From a virus: DNA of 26,116 nt. This document shows positions 9,001-14,631 of this stretch, piece by piece. The position numbers and the translations under genes are program-made. Numbering within the stretch: the stretch's first letter is position 1; the number at the start of each line of letters is the position of its first letter. Location of the stretch: IMG/VR virus record IMGVR_UViG_3300008220_000055, positions 1 to 26,116 of that record. One strand, given 5' to 3'. The notes beneath the pieces are model-generated. The model was not told the DNA's origin. It was given only the letters and a program-made list of their open reading frames with translations, and ran no database searches.

Positions 9001-10046
9001 GTGATTCGCAGGGAGCTGCTGAACTAGCCACTGCATATTACGAAGCTAACGATGTCTTGTTAGAAAAATACCCAGAGGCTCGTTTTAAGTGGTCACCGTA
9101 CTATAGGTCAGATGAGAGTATCAAAGAACATATTATTAGTTTATTCATGCGTTACTTGGGTGAGTTGAGACCACGTTACGATAAGACTGAAGAGACTTTT
9201 GACGAATACAAAGTACGATTAGATAACTGGTATGATGTGATAATACCTGCTAGTGCGGCACCGGCTTTACAGCATGTCATCAAAGTCGGCGCGGAAGAAG
9301 ATGTAGATATTGCAACAGCTATCGGCGATGGGTCTGTGTTGTTAGCAATGGCTAACCGTGAGTCGTATGATACTTGGGACTTAACTACAGACGGTGTATA
9401 TGATGCACTCAATCGTGTGTGGCGTGACAATTTTTACAATAAGTATTGGGAACTAGTTGGTGCACGTAGCGGTTATATGCGTGACGTAGCTGAAGAAATA
9501 TTTTATGAAGACCATGGCAAATCGCCGGACGTAGAAGAGATTATAGATTGGGCAATCCACCTATACGGTAACCAATTTGATACTCCTACTGCTACCTCTG
9601 CGGAAGTGCTACGAGCCGCTATAGAAGGACGCGATATTTATTCTATTGAACAAAAAATGACGCGTAATGACACACCGGAAGAGACGATGGCACGCGAGAT
9701 TTGGGAGGTCATCGGATGGTTTGGACCTAACAAACAATCACTACGAGACGCATTGGGTGGTAATGACGATTGGTTAGACTTCTGGTATAAGACTGATGGT
9801 GACCCAACAGCCTTTGGAGACAACGAGGAGTTCCATGCTTTCTACGATATGATTATAGATGCCAAAATGATGGTTGGTGTAGACGAGCCGAGCATGGATA
9901 AAACCCGTGACTTTATGACAGCTGAAGGGCTAAACCAACAATTCCGGGGCTATGCTCGGTCAATTCTCGGTGATGACATATTTGATTTACAATCATACTA
10001 TTATAGTTTGAGTCCTGACGAAAGGAGGGCATTTAGAGAATTATGA
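3..10046 (+). CDS. Giant phage polyvalent protein, 5'-partial (zincin-like and ADP-ribosyltransferase-like domains)
   Basis: The frame is open to the left edge: 20 sense codons precede the Met at 63, which has only a weak ribosome site, so the gene probably starts outside the window. Numbered from that Met (3,327 aa): residues about 650-1031 hold a block known from phage and prophage giant proteins (LFVEEIQSDW at 718-727; an Ala-, Arg- and Gln-rich block after W997). Residues about 1305-1465 are zincin-like (HEFAGH 1317-1322; EEIFARGFERYL from 1392). Residues 1473-1635 look like the ART fold of polyvalent proteins (YHGS near 1475; SYLVIDP from 1602). A helical module occurs twice (about 1706-1823 and 2095-2213), with a 14-residue tandem repeat before the second copy. 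The C-terminal third includes VPFWKFPSRSIPWW near 2624. Its place beside scaffold and capsid genes suggests a virion or ejected protein; that is inference. No N4-type RNA polymerase motifs were recognised. Confidence 0.88.
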   Translation, partial: LLKLAKKGELPRSNPTIKEYMQRLKTFSIEIVDGELRLTKALDNTVSADEQVTFYKRLTQYINQIDEDVAKQLEQIGVTPEALARYKLGGHYNPAIDEPFVSIYDEAFNTARKLLDANADAEEVAEALKLSRKSKLQGAADENVKTVAPDIPVDEARLTELMEEGYTREGAETQVKAEAKGVPRFDKIADMTDDEIRAEIGHLASRVQAVDPNNKEFAYIFNRISVLEDANKARDGTELSQVGRGGRSIIDWSDDSALRSIVVTRETLKKQLREAYPSRIRLDGATSDEEIEIMLKLIDNAAETAVRRGEVSNVDEYYKRMYLGVRTGRYGTVISDANHLAQAGMPDNWYYSRLEKALMGEQTSKVNPQAWLNRIRKHKGVTDEEMQWTGLVTFDEKKKLNGGFLKEMAEVRAPADVWVLTRQDGALYEGSQGGRIAELLIPSPDKPLTLKNIALYYSEDEVIEAAAKLYGTLEFDKLPYRMVKKGKLLYPEGKVPRPLISEYLSNNRLVIEEVTPTKALETPAWTIVNDGSLITGDATLSNETKTVLKSLAPDLYDDLRRGDDYLNTEGFLELHESADNYGFYKLTRYSGEQKIWQWVDDVIEEVRLYDDGDEIVRMTQADWLNDVPYSKEAIPSTTASDWKLAFDNAIEKDAIKYLDDLGIKGDSTLKYADLRVGNSYASDNYREFLLTLPVNKYAKEGEVFHSAHWSKAFDLTSEDNIIAHYRVTDRVIDGKRTLFVEEIQSDWFQGTIVKDKASLVAAEHELQGLLKQQQQARANDPVFQAFNELYVKANGLLPADKKVMETRQNLTLVSMFLKAEWVQDYINMTPQHAQLALTRLADEPAMQALSSDPLGKRWLKFFGQGDLASINIQKSWLSSEEQAKAIDLGEDSINAVFTREFPGLTSTQINSRIRAEYEDLLGYEYSRYTKGDQLLEVFDRDGELRGIPHKVIDGKATVQLDEALNFLSESVIEKLNRRSDELLTPNNRPYKLAIAQQEQVVYNLTNGVPKAPVSDFWHEIVVKRILRQAAEDNYDAIAFTSARQQAEQYPFPALKNMHEIKKIAWNPKNNRFDVFGTGYLNPQEATDSGAAVKWGRQQRFRWDKDHTNLADHLEIKEEDLYKWIGKKHAKQLLDSPKQTSGEKAGWHVWEQPTISVEDAIEKYRNEPEILRRAFGIETDLDNINPRTLLKDSLEERIAQLDNVHGHRKHKTFMGTNDLQALIPDPGEAVEVMSSGFTQFYDEQLPVFLNRFINDMGWKNTKLEQDIQLKHFTLGVVNDKQSHLYGPMHYMDLTDDVKASVMEGLPLRQAHKGALKFGFDERASIRLFEAADFSTLVHEFAGHPFLRQILRDNPADYKIAEDWMNSEARRLNQLKAAGELSEEQIASFFIDAMGNEIDEIKVVVGGDLTFSAEEIFARGFERYLLDGEAPVPALKYLFQRIKEYLLEIYKVITGSPLDLELSDDIRGVFNRILNDPRGLELEASRIIPGRPIIAYHGSTTAALQKTGLKQTGGTYLGFHVGTEAAASGRAALRTLSSDPGYLYKVEITPQKPYLPDGRILDERYDSHFFKTLDTLGRGNADSIYAPPGMKAGERGLLNWQELKEQGYDVIPYINSVEDAGTVSYLVIDPEAALKTGTVKWLDEPYAGSTSYSSLRGNVQLSIDANDRGIKAVNAYRDGLGQGPVLLPDTFTLNDFAAKTKEPFSYQDKAIEIKFIHGDNTFHKGQFVHATLMHAGDAYRGIAGNGKVGVVDRPYVNQKLTQIIKNLRGEDFGSEYQKALGSVSGTKERPVTEFFEMYIEAWNKAPIESPWMAMARDLNIALARNNQEEALRLAETLQSEMDAVVAGKYRRLLFTGDDYLDSKMAKAAGYESHEALQKAAADLLDDAPLTDSSEIVKVAYDHLIEQVNRQYESLDVQVQALFDDGRPYVKANNLRIDVVDSDRLLIQPTKQMLEADGVYLRKSHPLHAPSIYEVPAVIRDEAGEIVPMLDEAGEQVMYRMLENDVLQATHDYIAYFAFKNDFDMLGDVAAWQAHARTIDDPLARWALTNETFVKRASSELIPSDTPQPSTMARLIPSNTVQPSTKAPFEAQEEFIEMFLKDEQHKAQQIPGDQKGDVWFSLVHAGDVFREIVEVEAREFATYDELGMYADDKLKRAVRLLNETTKEGTWKTKHDDVVADNGDAIDRVVKAWRDIPVETDLQQLAKNMNIAMAEGRADDALAYADELQVFIDTAFDNQALIDQRVFEPKVFLPPLNMVLTGDSVVDESVRELMKQLEGFVDVPSHQGRVVVAARPTRKTVDLPWKMKARGEGDFYIKRVGNNAGKVSRTREGPSDIAFIVNPEELDSGYAYYMVQFLESQINAYKRGTAQQAITQEHVDRVLVDHLYKQVSGEDIVKQLSADISDRYAEGVEWTTAALSGVDYTPQMLEALRKANQFRLRDISVANLRATGWDEILPAEGPFNYHTALLDSINGDTGMNYTLDSFIPYDDIKNALSKRGYRTDSGVELAQKPSSNWGDLPPNSMRSQHTKGLEFDRHILGEAYRMWVDELIEHLKGSGYMELENSAELEQWARRAKMLKAYLNDLAMFGRDKGEGIPQTLIDEFGADSPIIKQLEKEHLRGAVGITNDAMIDYSRDTNLDQAMKQVVPFWKFPSRSIPWWIQTVATNPRILTIYNRIQDLSERIQVQAGATRNAGGPLPRLRGHFKLGDTDWYLDPFNALSFTDVMPQRGPSYDDENTIDPDAPIMNRVVNYLYANGPKAGLYLAPWVDIPIRKFTNYIDENQYPERSLFGQLDLIPPWTQRYIISRSEEALNWNENDYLTPQVPWRGYLIARELLSITATSIAATADGEEKVRLAREAETALGAQEGALYEQARANVEKSEYASRLFGYLTGAYAKKFGAGERELFKLRDEANRLARKIADDSKYEEVYKTWRYETGEGVLRGLYGTISWVRDEDDQPVYGKRWWEEVSSDITTSQQKTAYLAEKNRLQANLQAGLKELPVGDSQGAAELATAYYEANDVLLEKYPEARFKWSPYYRSDESIKEHIISLFMRYLGELRPRYDKTEETFDEYKVRLDNWYDVIIPASAAPALQHVIKVGAEEDVDIATAIGDGSVLLAMANRESYDTWDLTTDGVYDALNRVWRDNFYNKYWELVGARSGYMRDVAEEIFYEDHGKSPDVEEIIDWAIHLYGNQFDTPTATSAEVLRAAIEGRDIYSIEQKMTRNDTPEETMAREIWEVIGWFGPNKQSLRDALGGNDDWLDFWYKTDGDPTAFGDNEEFHAFYDMIIDAKMMVGVDEPSMDKTRDFMTAEGLNQQFRGYARSILGDDIFDLQSYYYSLSPDERRAFREL
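5178..5531 (+). repeat. Diverged intragenic duplication, copy A (helical module of the giant protein)
   Basis: This encodes residues about 1706-1823 of the giant protein. It opens with LMHAGDAYRGI and ends with a helical stretch containing ARDLNIALARNNQEEALRLA. The same layout recurs at 6345-6698. The similarity is seen in protein, not in DNA, so the duplication is old. A shared TGD motif just after each copy (LLFTGDDYLD here, MVLTGDSVVD after copy B) suggests the repeated unit runs slightly further. Function is unknown. Confidence 0.7.
6174..6257 (+). repeat. Two tandem 42-bp units in frame inside the giant gene
   Basis: Units lie at 6174-6215 and 6216-6257. They encode LIPSDTPQPSTMAR and LIPSNTVQPSTKAP, a Pro/Ser/Thr-rich stretch that looks like a flexible linker between the two copies of the helical module. 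The DNA units are nearly identical, so this is a recent duplication compared with the flanking module. The length of 14 codons keeps the reading frame. Confidence 0.93.
6345..6698 (+). repeat. Diverged intragenic duplication, copy B (helical module of the giant protein)
   Basis: This encodes residues about 2095-2213. It matches copy A at its start (LVHAGDVFREI against LMHAGDAYRGI) and at its end (LAKNMNIAMAEGRADDALAYA against ARDLNIALARNNQEEALRLA), with a similar spacing between the two blocks. The order of motifs is the same in both copies, which argues against chance similarity of helices. Confidence 0.7.
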
Positions 10047-10558
10047 GTGCCGATGACTACGAAAAACTAAAAGCACTGTGGCGTATGAAAGATTTATACG
10101 CGGCAGACCACCCTATTTGGGCAGAACAATATAGAGACCCAGAGGTGGATGCGTTAGTGGACAAAAAAACAGGTGAGAGTATTTATCGGGATAGTATGTA
10201 TCCAGACATTCCGGCGAGAGGATTCGAGTTCCCCGAACCATTTGGTACAGCATTAGGATTACGAAGTACAACCGAGTACGGTAAGGTTGACCCGTTACGG
10301 ATAGGTAGAGTGACAGCACCACCTAAACCAACTTATCCTAAAGTAGAAGTAAATCCTTTAGCGATATTAGAATTGAAGTCTGGTAAACCCTCTAACAGGA
10401 CTATGGCATACCTTGCAAGCGTATACCCACGTAGGCGCGAGTCTAATGTTTTAGACTTCAAACAGTGGGTAAAAGGGCTTACTGGTAGTGCATATGAGGC
10501 AGAAACTAATCCAAAATACACAGATGAAGCATTAAAATCAGCATTAAGCAAAAAATAG
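10043..10558 (+). CDS. Unknown 171-aa protein between the giant gene and the scaffold
   Basis: I do not recognise this family. The start codon overlaps the giant gene's stop in an ATGA (10043-10046), and a GGAGG-type ribosome site at about 10021-10028 lies inside the end of the upstream gene, so translation is probably coupled. The product is soluble, with no signal peptide or membrane segment. It has a charged helical N-terminus with several aromatic residues (MKDLYAADHPIWAEQY), a Pro-rich middle (PEPFGTALGL; PPKPTYPKVEV) and a basic, helical C-terminus ending in SALSKK. Tight coupling to the giant protein suggests it could be its partner, chaperone or a small head protein. That idea rests on position only. 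Confidence 0.85.
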   Translation: MSADDYEKLKALWRMKDLYAADHPIWAEQYRDPEVDALVDKKTGESIYRDSMYPDIPARGFEFPEPFGTALGLRSTTEYGKVDPLRIGRVTAPPKPTYPKVEVNPLAILELKSGKPSNRTMAYLASVYPRRRESNVLDFKQWVKGLTGSAYEAETNPKYTDEALKSALSKK

Positions 10559-10587
10559 TTGCACTTGGTACAAAAAGACCTTAATAT
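10559..10587 (+). promoter_or_regulatory. Weak sigma70-like promoter candidate upstream of the head genes
   Basis: This is one of only two sizeable gene-free gaps (10559-10617). TTGCAC at 10559-10564 is followed after 17 bases by TAATAT at 10582-10587, matching the -35 and -10 consensus at 3 and 4 of 6 positions. The position before scaffold and capsid genes, which are needed in large amounts, is sensible. The match is weak and could be chance in an AT-rich gap. Confidence 0.25.
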
Positions 10588-10617
10588 TAACCCAAATCAT
10601 ATAGCAGGAGGAAAACC

Positions 10618-11331
10618 GTGGATAATATAAATCCCATTCCCAGTGACGATGTAAGTCCTGACGCGGAGTCAGCACCCATCGTAGAGCAAGCCGAGGCGCA
10701 AGCCCCCGCTGCCAGCGAACCCGTAGCTTCTCCTACGGCAACGCCAGCACAGGAACCGGAACAAGCCGGTCTCCAACATCAACTTGGTACACTCCAGTCA
10801 CAAATGGAGCGTATGCGTAGGTCTATGTCTGGACAGCAACGCAAGTTTGACGCCGAACGTAGTACATGGAGTCAACAGCGTGAAAAGTTTGAAGATAGAT
10901 TACGCGAGCAGAAGATGGAAGGTATGAACGATGAGGAACGTCGCGACTTCCAAGCCGATTATTACCGTCAAAAGTACGAAGGTGTACAACAACAACTGCG
11001 ACAGCAAAAGTACCGAGCAGATGTACAAGAAGCAGTAGGAGAGTGGCGCGAACACTTTCTGCGCATGGGCGTGCCTGCGGATGCACTGGACGCTAGTTCT
11101 ATTGATAACATCCGTAACAGTGCTACCCACTGGATGTCTCGTCGAATAGGCGAAGCAAATAGTGTAGCACCACAGCAGCAAAGGGCAAATCCCCAAGCGG
11201 TCGTCACTACGACACCACAGGGGAGCAACCCGGGGCATACCCGTATGGCTGATATACCACTCGAGGAGTGGGAAGATATATTCAAACGGGTAGAAACAGG
11301 AGGGCTTAAGCCCGACCAGCTACCCCAATAA
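10618..11331 (+). CDS. Scaffolding-like protein (acidic, coiled coil)
   Basis: The start is a GTG preceded by a perfect AGGAGG at 10606-10611 with six bases between, which fixes the start. The 237-aa product has an acidic, Pro/Ala-rich disordered N-terminus (about 1-55), then a long charged coiled coil (about 56-140, rich in Gln, Arg and Glu), a low-complexity Gln/Thr/Pro stretch, and a C-terminal helix around PLEEWEDIFKRVETGG. This layout, together with its place just before the major capsid gene, is typical of phage internal scaffolding proteins, which guide capsid assembly and leave or are degraded before DNA packaging. No protease domain is visible in it. The family assignment rests on composition and context rather than on a conserved motif. 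Confidence 0.8.
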   Translation: MDNINPIPSDDVSPDAESAPIVEQAEAQAPAASEPVASPTATPAQEPEQAGLQHQLGTLQSQMERMRRSMSGQQRKFDAERSTWSQQREKFEDRLREQKMEGMNDEERRDFQADYYRQKYEGVQQQLRQQKYRADVQEAVGEWREHFLRMGVPADALDASSIDNIRNSATHWMSRRIGEANSVAPQQQRANPQAVVTTTPQGSNPGHTRMADIPLEEWEDIFKRVETGGLKPDQLPQ

Positions 11332-11345
11332 ATACGAGGTAGAAA

Positions 11346-12347
11346 ATGGCTACTGTAACATCAAGTTCGCTATCTAATAGCGTAAAAACTCAGTACCTTC
11401 GCCGCTTGCTCATCCGAGCCGTTCCACGGCTTGTGCATGGACGCTGGGCAGTGAAGGGCAACATCAATGGCTACGGGAGTGCCGAGTTCAGAAAATTCGC
11501 CGCTCTTTCCGCCAATACAACGGTACTAACAGAAGGCGTAACTCCTGAGAGTGAATCTGCATCTGTTAGTGTGGTTACCTTAAACCCATCTTATTACGGC
11601 GCTTACTTACAGCACACCGACCAGATTGATTACGAAAGCTATGACCCCATACTTTCAACTTTTTCAAGTATGCTCGGTGAACAGGCTGGCTTATCGGCAG
11701 ACTCGCTTCAGCGTGATGCCTTGGCTGGCAATGTAACTACGAATTTCCCCAATGCTAGAACGGCTCGTACGCAAATTGCTGCGACTACCGACAACATTGA
11801 TTATGCGGATTTCGTAAAAGCGTTGTCCACCTTAATGGCAGCTAATGCGTTGCCTGTAGATGGAGAGCAGTTTATTGTAATCATTCACCCACATACTTAT
11901 GCAACACTCATGCAGGACGAAAAGTTCACCAATACCTTCTTCCACGCATCACCCCGTGATGATGGCAACCCAATGCGCACCGGCTTTATGGGTCGGTTCT
12001 TGAACTGCGACATTTACATATCTTCAAACGCAAAAGAATACGAAGATGGTGGCGCAAGTTCCGCAGACGTATACGGTGCTTTCTTCATTGGACGTGAGGC
12101 TTACGGTCAAGTTGGTATCGGTAACATCGACCCACGCGACGTAGATGCTGCTGGACCTGAAGGCAAACCTTTGACTGGCGACCAAGGCATCAAGCCTGTC
12201 GACATCATCGTGAAACCGCTTGGTTCCGGTGGTTCAGAAGACCCACTCAATCAGCGTGCAACCGTCGCTTGGAAGATGGCGTTTGCCTCTAGTGTTCTCA
12301 ATTCTGCTTTTGCAGTTGAACTAGAACATGCGAATGAGTTCAGTTAG
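11346..12347 (+). CDS. Major capsid protein, N4 gp56-like family (HK97 fold expected)
   Basis: The 333-aa product has the hallmarks I know from the N4 gp56 capsid family: an N-terminal RRLLIRAVPRLVHGRWAVKG segment, then EFRKFAAL, LTEGVTPESES and a SYYGAYLQHTDQI segment leading to DPILSTFSSMLGEQA, all within the first 120 residues. The middle carries a typical HPHTYATLMQDEKF block, and the C-terminal part has FIGREAYGQVGIG and a final ATVAWKMAFASSVLNSAFAVEL strand-helix. Length is close to that of other short members. A GAGGT ribosome site lies five bases before the ATG. It follows the scaffold-like gene by 14 bases. The shell is expected to be built from many copies of this protein. Confidence 0.92.
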   Translation: MATVTSSSLSNSVKTQYLRRLLIRAVPRLVHGRWAVKGNINGYGSAEFRKFAALSANTTVLTEGVTPESESASVSVVTLNPSYYGAYLQHTDQIDYESYDPILSTFSSMLGEQAGLSADSLQRDALAGNVTTNFPNARTARTQIAATTDNIDYADFVKALSTLMAANALPVDGEQFIVIIHPHTYATLMQDEKFTNTFFHASPRDDGNPMRTGFMGRFLNCDIYISSNAKEYEDGGASSADVYGAFFIGREAYGQVGIGNIDPRDVDAAGPEGKPLTGDQGIKPVDIIVKPLGSGGSEDPLNQRATVAWKMAFASSVLNSAFAVELEHANEFS

Positions 12348-12360
12348 GAGGAATTAGGAA

Positions 12361-12750
12361 ATGAGTTATAACAAATCTGGAAGATGGGCATCCTTAGTAA
12401 TGACTGTCGATGGCACACTAGCAACAGGCGATAGCCAAGCTAGTGTAAAGATGCCATTCGATGGTTATATCGAAAGCGTACAAATGTGCGTCAAGAGTTT
12501 AGGTTCAGGCTCTGCAGCTACAGAAGTAATGTTGGCGAACGGCGCTAATAACTTATGGGCTGCAAATACCCTTCAGCAGGCACACGATGCCACTGATGGC
12601 GCAACCTCAGTTATTGGAAGAAGTTCTTTTAATAGTTCGGGTACAGCATTGTTTTCTGAAGGCGACCAAATCGACTTAGACATTGACGAGGTCGCAGGTA
12701 CAGCAGGAACAGGACCTTTAACCGTACACGTTATCGTTGTCGGTAACTAA
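12361..12750 (+). CDS. Small beta-rich structural protein, possible capsid decoration protein
   Basis: The 129-aa product is rich in Gly, Ser, Thr and Ala with alternating hydrophobic residues, as in a beta-sandwich (MPFDGYIESVQMCVKSLG; GPLTVHVIVVGN at the end). It begins 13 bases after the capsid gene, and its AGGAGG ribosome site at 12346-12351 overlaps the capsid stop codon, so both would be made in large amounts from one message. A strong terminator follows directly. Position and composition fit a capsid-binding decoration or head-fibre protein, but I do not recognise the family. It is not the same as the 119-aa protein at 20652, though both are small beta-rich virion-type proteins. Confidence 0.82.
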   Translation: MSYNKSGRWASLVMTVDGTLATGDSQASVKMPFDGYIESVQMCVKSLGSGSAATEVMLANGANNLWAANTLQQAHDATDGATSVIGRSSFNSSGTALFSEGDQIDLDIDEVAGTAGTGPLTVHVIVVGN

Positions 12751-12752
12751 AA

Positions 12753-12766
12753 TGGGCGACCGCCCA
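12753..12766 (+). repeat. Short GC-rich inverted repeat ahead of the terminator
   Basis: TGGGCGACCGCCCA forms a compact hairpin just after the stop codon at 12750. Its left arm GGGCGAC (12754-12760) is the same sequence as part of the terminator's left arm (12785-12791), so it could pair instead with GTCGCCC at 12806-12812. Confidence 0.6.
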
Positions 12767-12777
12767 GAATAATAGCA

Positions 12778-12819
12778 AAAAAACGGGCGACGTGGCTCAT
12801 AGCCTGTCGCCCGTTTTTT
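12778..12819 (+). terminator. Strong rho-independent terminator after the head module
   Basis: AAAAAACGGGCGAC (12778-12791) pairs perfectly with GTCGCCCGTTTTTT (12806-12819): 14 base pairs, including an A tract and a six-T tail. The 14-base loop itself holds a GGCT/AGCC pair that can extend the hairpin. The A and T tracts on both sides mean it could work in either direction, but no minus-strand gene needs it. It separates the capsid genes from the connector, tail and lysis genes. Confidence 0.93.
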
Positions 12820-12822
12820 GTT

Positions 12823-12829
12823 GAGGGAG
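12823..12829 (+). promoter_or_regulatory. Ribosome binding site that sets the start at 12839
   Basis: GAGGGAG lies nine bases before the ATG at 12839. An in-frame TTG at 12818 lies inside the terminator's T tract and upstream of this site, so it is not the start. Confidence 0.8.
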
Positions 12830-12838
12830 TATAAGTTT

Positions 12839-13540
12839 ATGAAGGCTAACCATAGAGCAGTCAAAGCTCTTGAAAGTGACGAGTTCTTGACTATGCCAGA
12901 TACTGAAGCCCTTGATGTGGCTTTAGTGTTACAGCAAATTCTACAGGGTCAGGACTCTATACTTGACCGTATGAATAAGTACGACAAACATCAAGCGTCG
13001 TTGGCTGATAGCGTAACTAATCTCAGGCAACATCATGCCGAACAACAAGAGGCAGTAAGACGTTGGGAGAACGACCGTGCCAAATTGGTTGACGAATGGC
13101 GGGCAGTCGCTGATGCTGTACCAGCTGATGTGCGGGAAAAGGCACAAGCCACAGCTATGAATGATGTCAAAACGTCAATGCAGTACGCCAAAGCTGAAGC
13201 GGCTGCTAACAATATAAAATTCAAAGCGGCACTGGCAAACACTCCCACAGTAAAAGTGAAACGCACTGGCACAATAGTACAGACACCAAAAGGAATTGAA
13301 GTACAGCCAGAGATTGTTAGGCTTGGTCCGGCTACGTATATATTTCCACCCAACGAAGAAGTAGAAGTGCCTATACAAGTAAAGGAACAATTAGATAATC
13401 GCGACAAACAAAAAGCAGAATATGAAGCGCGTGCTGAAGTATTGAGTGCCGATAACATCAAACCTTACAACGAGGTAGAGCGTAGAATGCGCGAAATAGA
13501 TACTGAATTTAGTACAGCGAGTGAAAGGCTGGCAGGATAA
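12839..13540 (+). CDS. Unknown coiled-coil protein, possible internal virion or tail-base protein
   Basis: The ATG at 12839 is chosen over an in-frame TTG at 12818 because of the ribosome site GAGGGAG between them; the product is 233 aa. Residues about 25-130 are strongly helical and charged, with heptad-like spacing (VLQQILQGQDSILDRMNKY onward). A shorter beta-rich segment follows (VKVKRTGTIVQTPKGIEV; LGPATYIFPPNEEVEVPI), then a second helical stretch to the end. There is no signal peptide or membrane segment. It is the first gene after the terminator, and its stop overlaps the next start by one base (TAATG at 13538-13542), so it belongs with the connector genes. I do not recognise the family. 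Confidence 0.85.
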   Translation: MKANHRAVKALESDEFLTMPDTEALDVALVLQQILQGQDSILDRMNKYDKHQASLADSVTNLRQHHAEQQEAVRRWENDRAKLVDEWRAVADAVPADVREKAQATAMNDVKTSMQYAKAEAAANNIKFKAALANTPTVKVKRTGTIVQTPKGIEVQPEIVRLGPATYIFPPNEEVEVPIQVKEQLDNRDKQKAEYEARAEVLSADNIKPYNEVERRMREIDTEFSTASERLAG

Positions 13541-14631
13541 TGGCAGAGCCTACCGTAACGCGCAGTGATTTAAGGCACGAATTATGTCGCAGGCTGGGAA
13601 TGGAGTTCTTTCAGCGTGTTGGTACCAGTGGTACATCGACCGCCACCGGAAGTACCACCACGTTAGTCGACGCCACCCGCTTAAAGCAGGCAGATGATGT
13701 ATGGAATGGCTCTTATTTATATTTGACATCAGCTGGTTCTATTCGTCTAATCAATGATTTCGCCAGTTCAAGTGGCACATTAACATGGTTACCTGCGCTT
13801 GGTAGTGCCTCGGGTAGCGGTACTACATATGAAATACACACAGGTTTTACGGCTGACCAGATACATGACGCTATAAACTCTGCTATTGAGGATGGATTCC
13901 CCGAGTTCTTCGAGGTAACTACTGACGAAACTACAGCTCTCACACAAGACACATTAGAATACACCTTGCCCGGCACGCCTTATTATGTGTTGTCTATGTG
14001 GCTTGAGTCAGTAAACGAGAAAGACAAAGGTACTGCGTCGGCAGGTGGTAACACCAGCTTAACAGATAGTACCAAAAGTTGGACAACTAATGCGTTTGCT
14101 AATATGCAGGTCGCTATATATCATGGTACTGGCAAAGGACAAAATCGTACCATTTCTAGCAATACTGGTACTGCATTGACTGTTAGCTCTGCGTGGGGTA
14201 CCAACCCTGATAGCACATCTAAGTACGTTATTAAAAACATTACCGAAGAGGTGGCAGACTGGCACAGAATAGTAGCAGCTAGATTCGACCAGACCTTTTG
14301 GCCCGCCACCACATACCTGACTAGCCGCTATTCTGCTCATGCAGGACACTCGTTACGGGTAGTATATGTTGCTAAACCAGCTCGGCTAACAGCCGACAAT
14401 GGTACTACTGTTGTACCAAGAGAATATATCATCCGTAAAGCACTGGCTTACTTACATGCCAGTCGTATAGGTGACAGCAGGGCAGACTCTGACCGCCATC
14501 GTTACTTACAACAGATGTATGAGAGCATGGCAGAGGTCTACAAATTACAGAATAAATTCAGGCTTCCTAAATCCACTATGTGGATTGAGCAGGAAACCGT
14601 TGTTGACACTCCACTGGAGTATCCCTTCTAA
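13540..14631 (+). CDS. Head-tail connector/neck candidate with two beta modules
   Basis: The 363-aa product has an N-terminal helix (SDLRHELCRRLGMEFFQ), a Gly/Ser/Thr-rich beta module at about 30-100, a helix around TADQIHDAINSAIEDGF, a second similar beta module at about 164-233, and a helical C-terminus (REYIIRKALAYLHASRIG onward). The two modules share the order of a TTLVDATR/TSLTDSTK-type segment, an aromatic strand and a threonine-rich strand (SGTLTWLPAL; GTALTVSSAW), which suggests an internal duplication. I have seen this kind of repeat in other phage structural proteins. Helices around beta insertions, and a place between coiled-coil and tail genes, fit an adaptor or neck protein. The start overlaps the previous stop, and the stop overlaps the next start, both as TAATG. 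Confidence 0.8.
   Translation: MAEPTVTRSDLRHELCRRLGMEFFQRVGTSGTSTATGSTTTLVDATRLKQADDVWNGSYLYLTSAGSIRLINDFASSSGTLTWLPALGSASGSGTTYEIHTGFTADQIHDAINSAIEDGFPEFFEVTTDETTALTQDTLEYTLPGTPYYVLSMWLESVNEKDKGTASAGGNTSLTDSTKSWTTNAFANMQVAIYHGTGKGQNRTISSNTGTALTVSSAWGTNPDSTSKYVIKNITEEVADWHRIVAARFDQTFWPATTYLTSRYSAHAGHSLRVVYVAKPARLTADNGTTVVPREYIIRKALAYLHASRIGDSRADSDRHRYLQQMYESMAEVYKLQNKFRLPKSTMWIEQETVVDTPLEYPF

Noticed and set aside
3-10046. Virion RNA polymerase like that of phage N4, suggested by size and by the N4-like capsid protein
   Set aside because: I found none of the expected polymerase motif A, B or C patterns; size and location alone are not enough.
10823-11285. Three overlapping minus-strand frames opposite the scaffold gene
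   Set aside because: Composition is Leu/Cys/Ser-rich, which is what the complement of Gln-rich coiled-coil codons gives; no start signals are seen.
12830-12835. TATAAG as a -10 promoter element before 12839
   Set aside because: There is no -35-like sequence at the right distance, and a start there would leave almost no leader for the ribosome site.
12818-12838. Seven-codon N-terminal extension of the coiled-coil protein from a TTG
   Set aside because: The TTG sits in the terminator's T tract, and the ribosome site lies after it; the ATG at 12839 is the better start.
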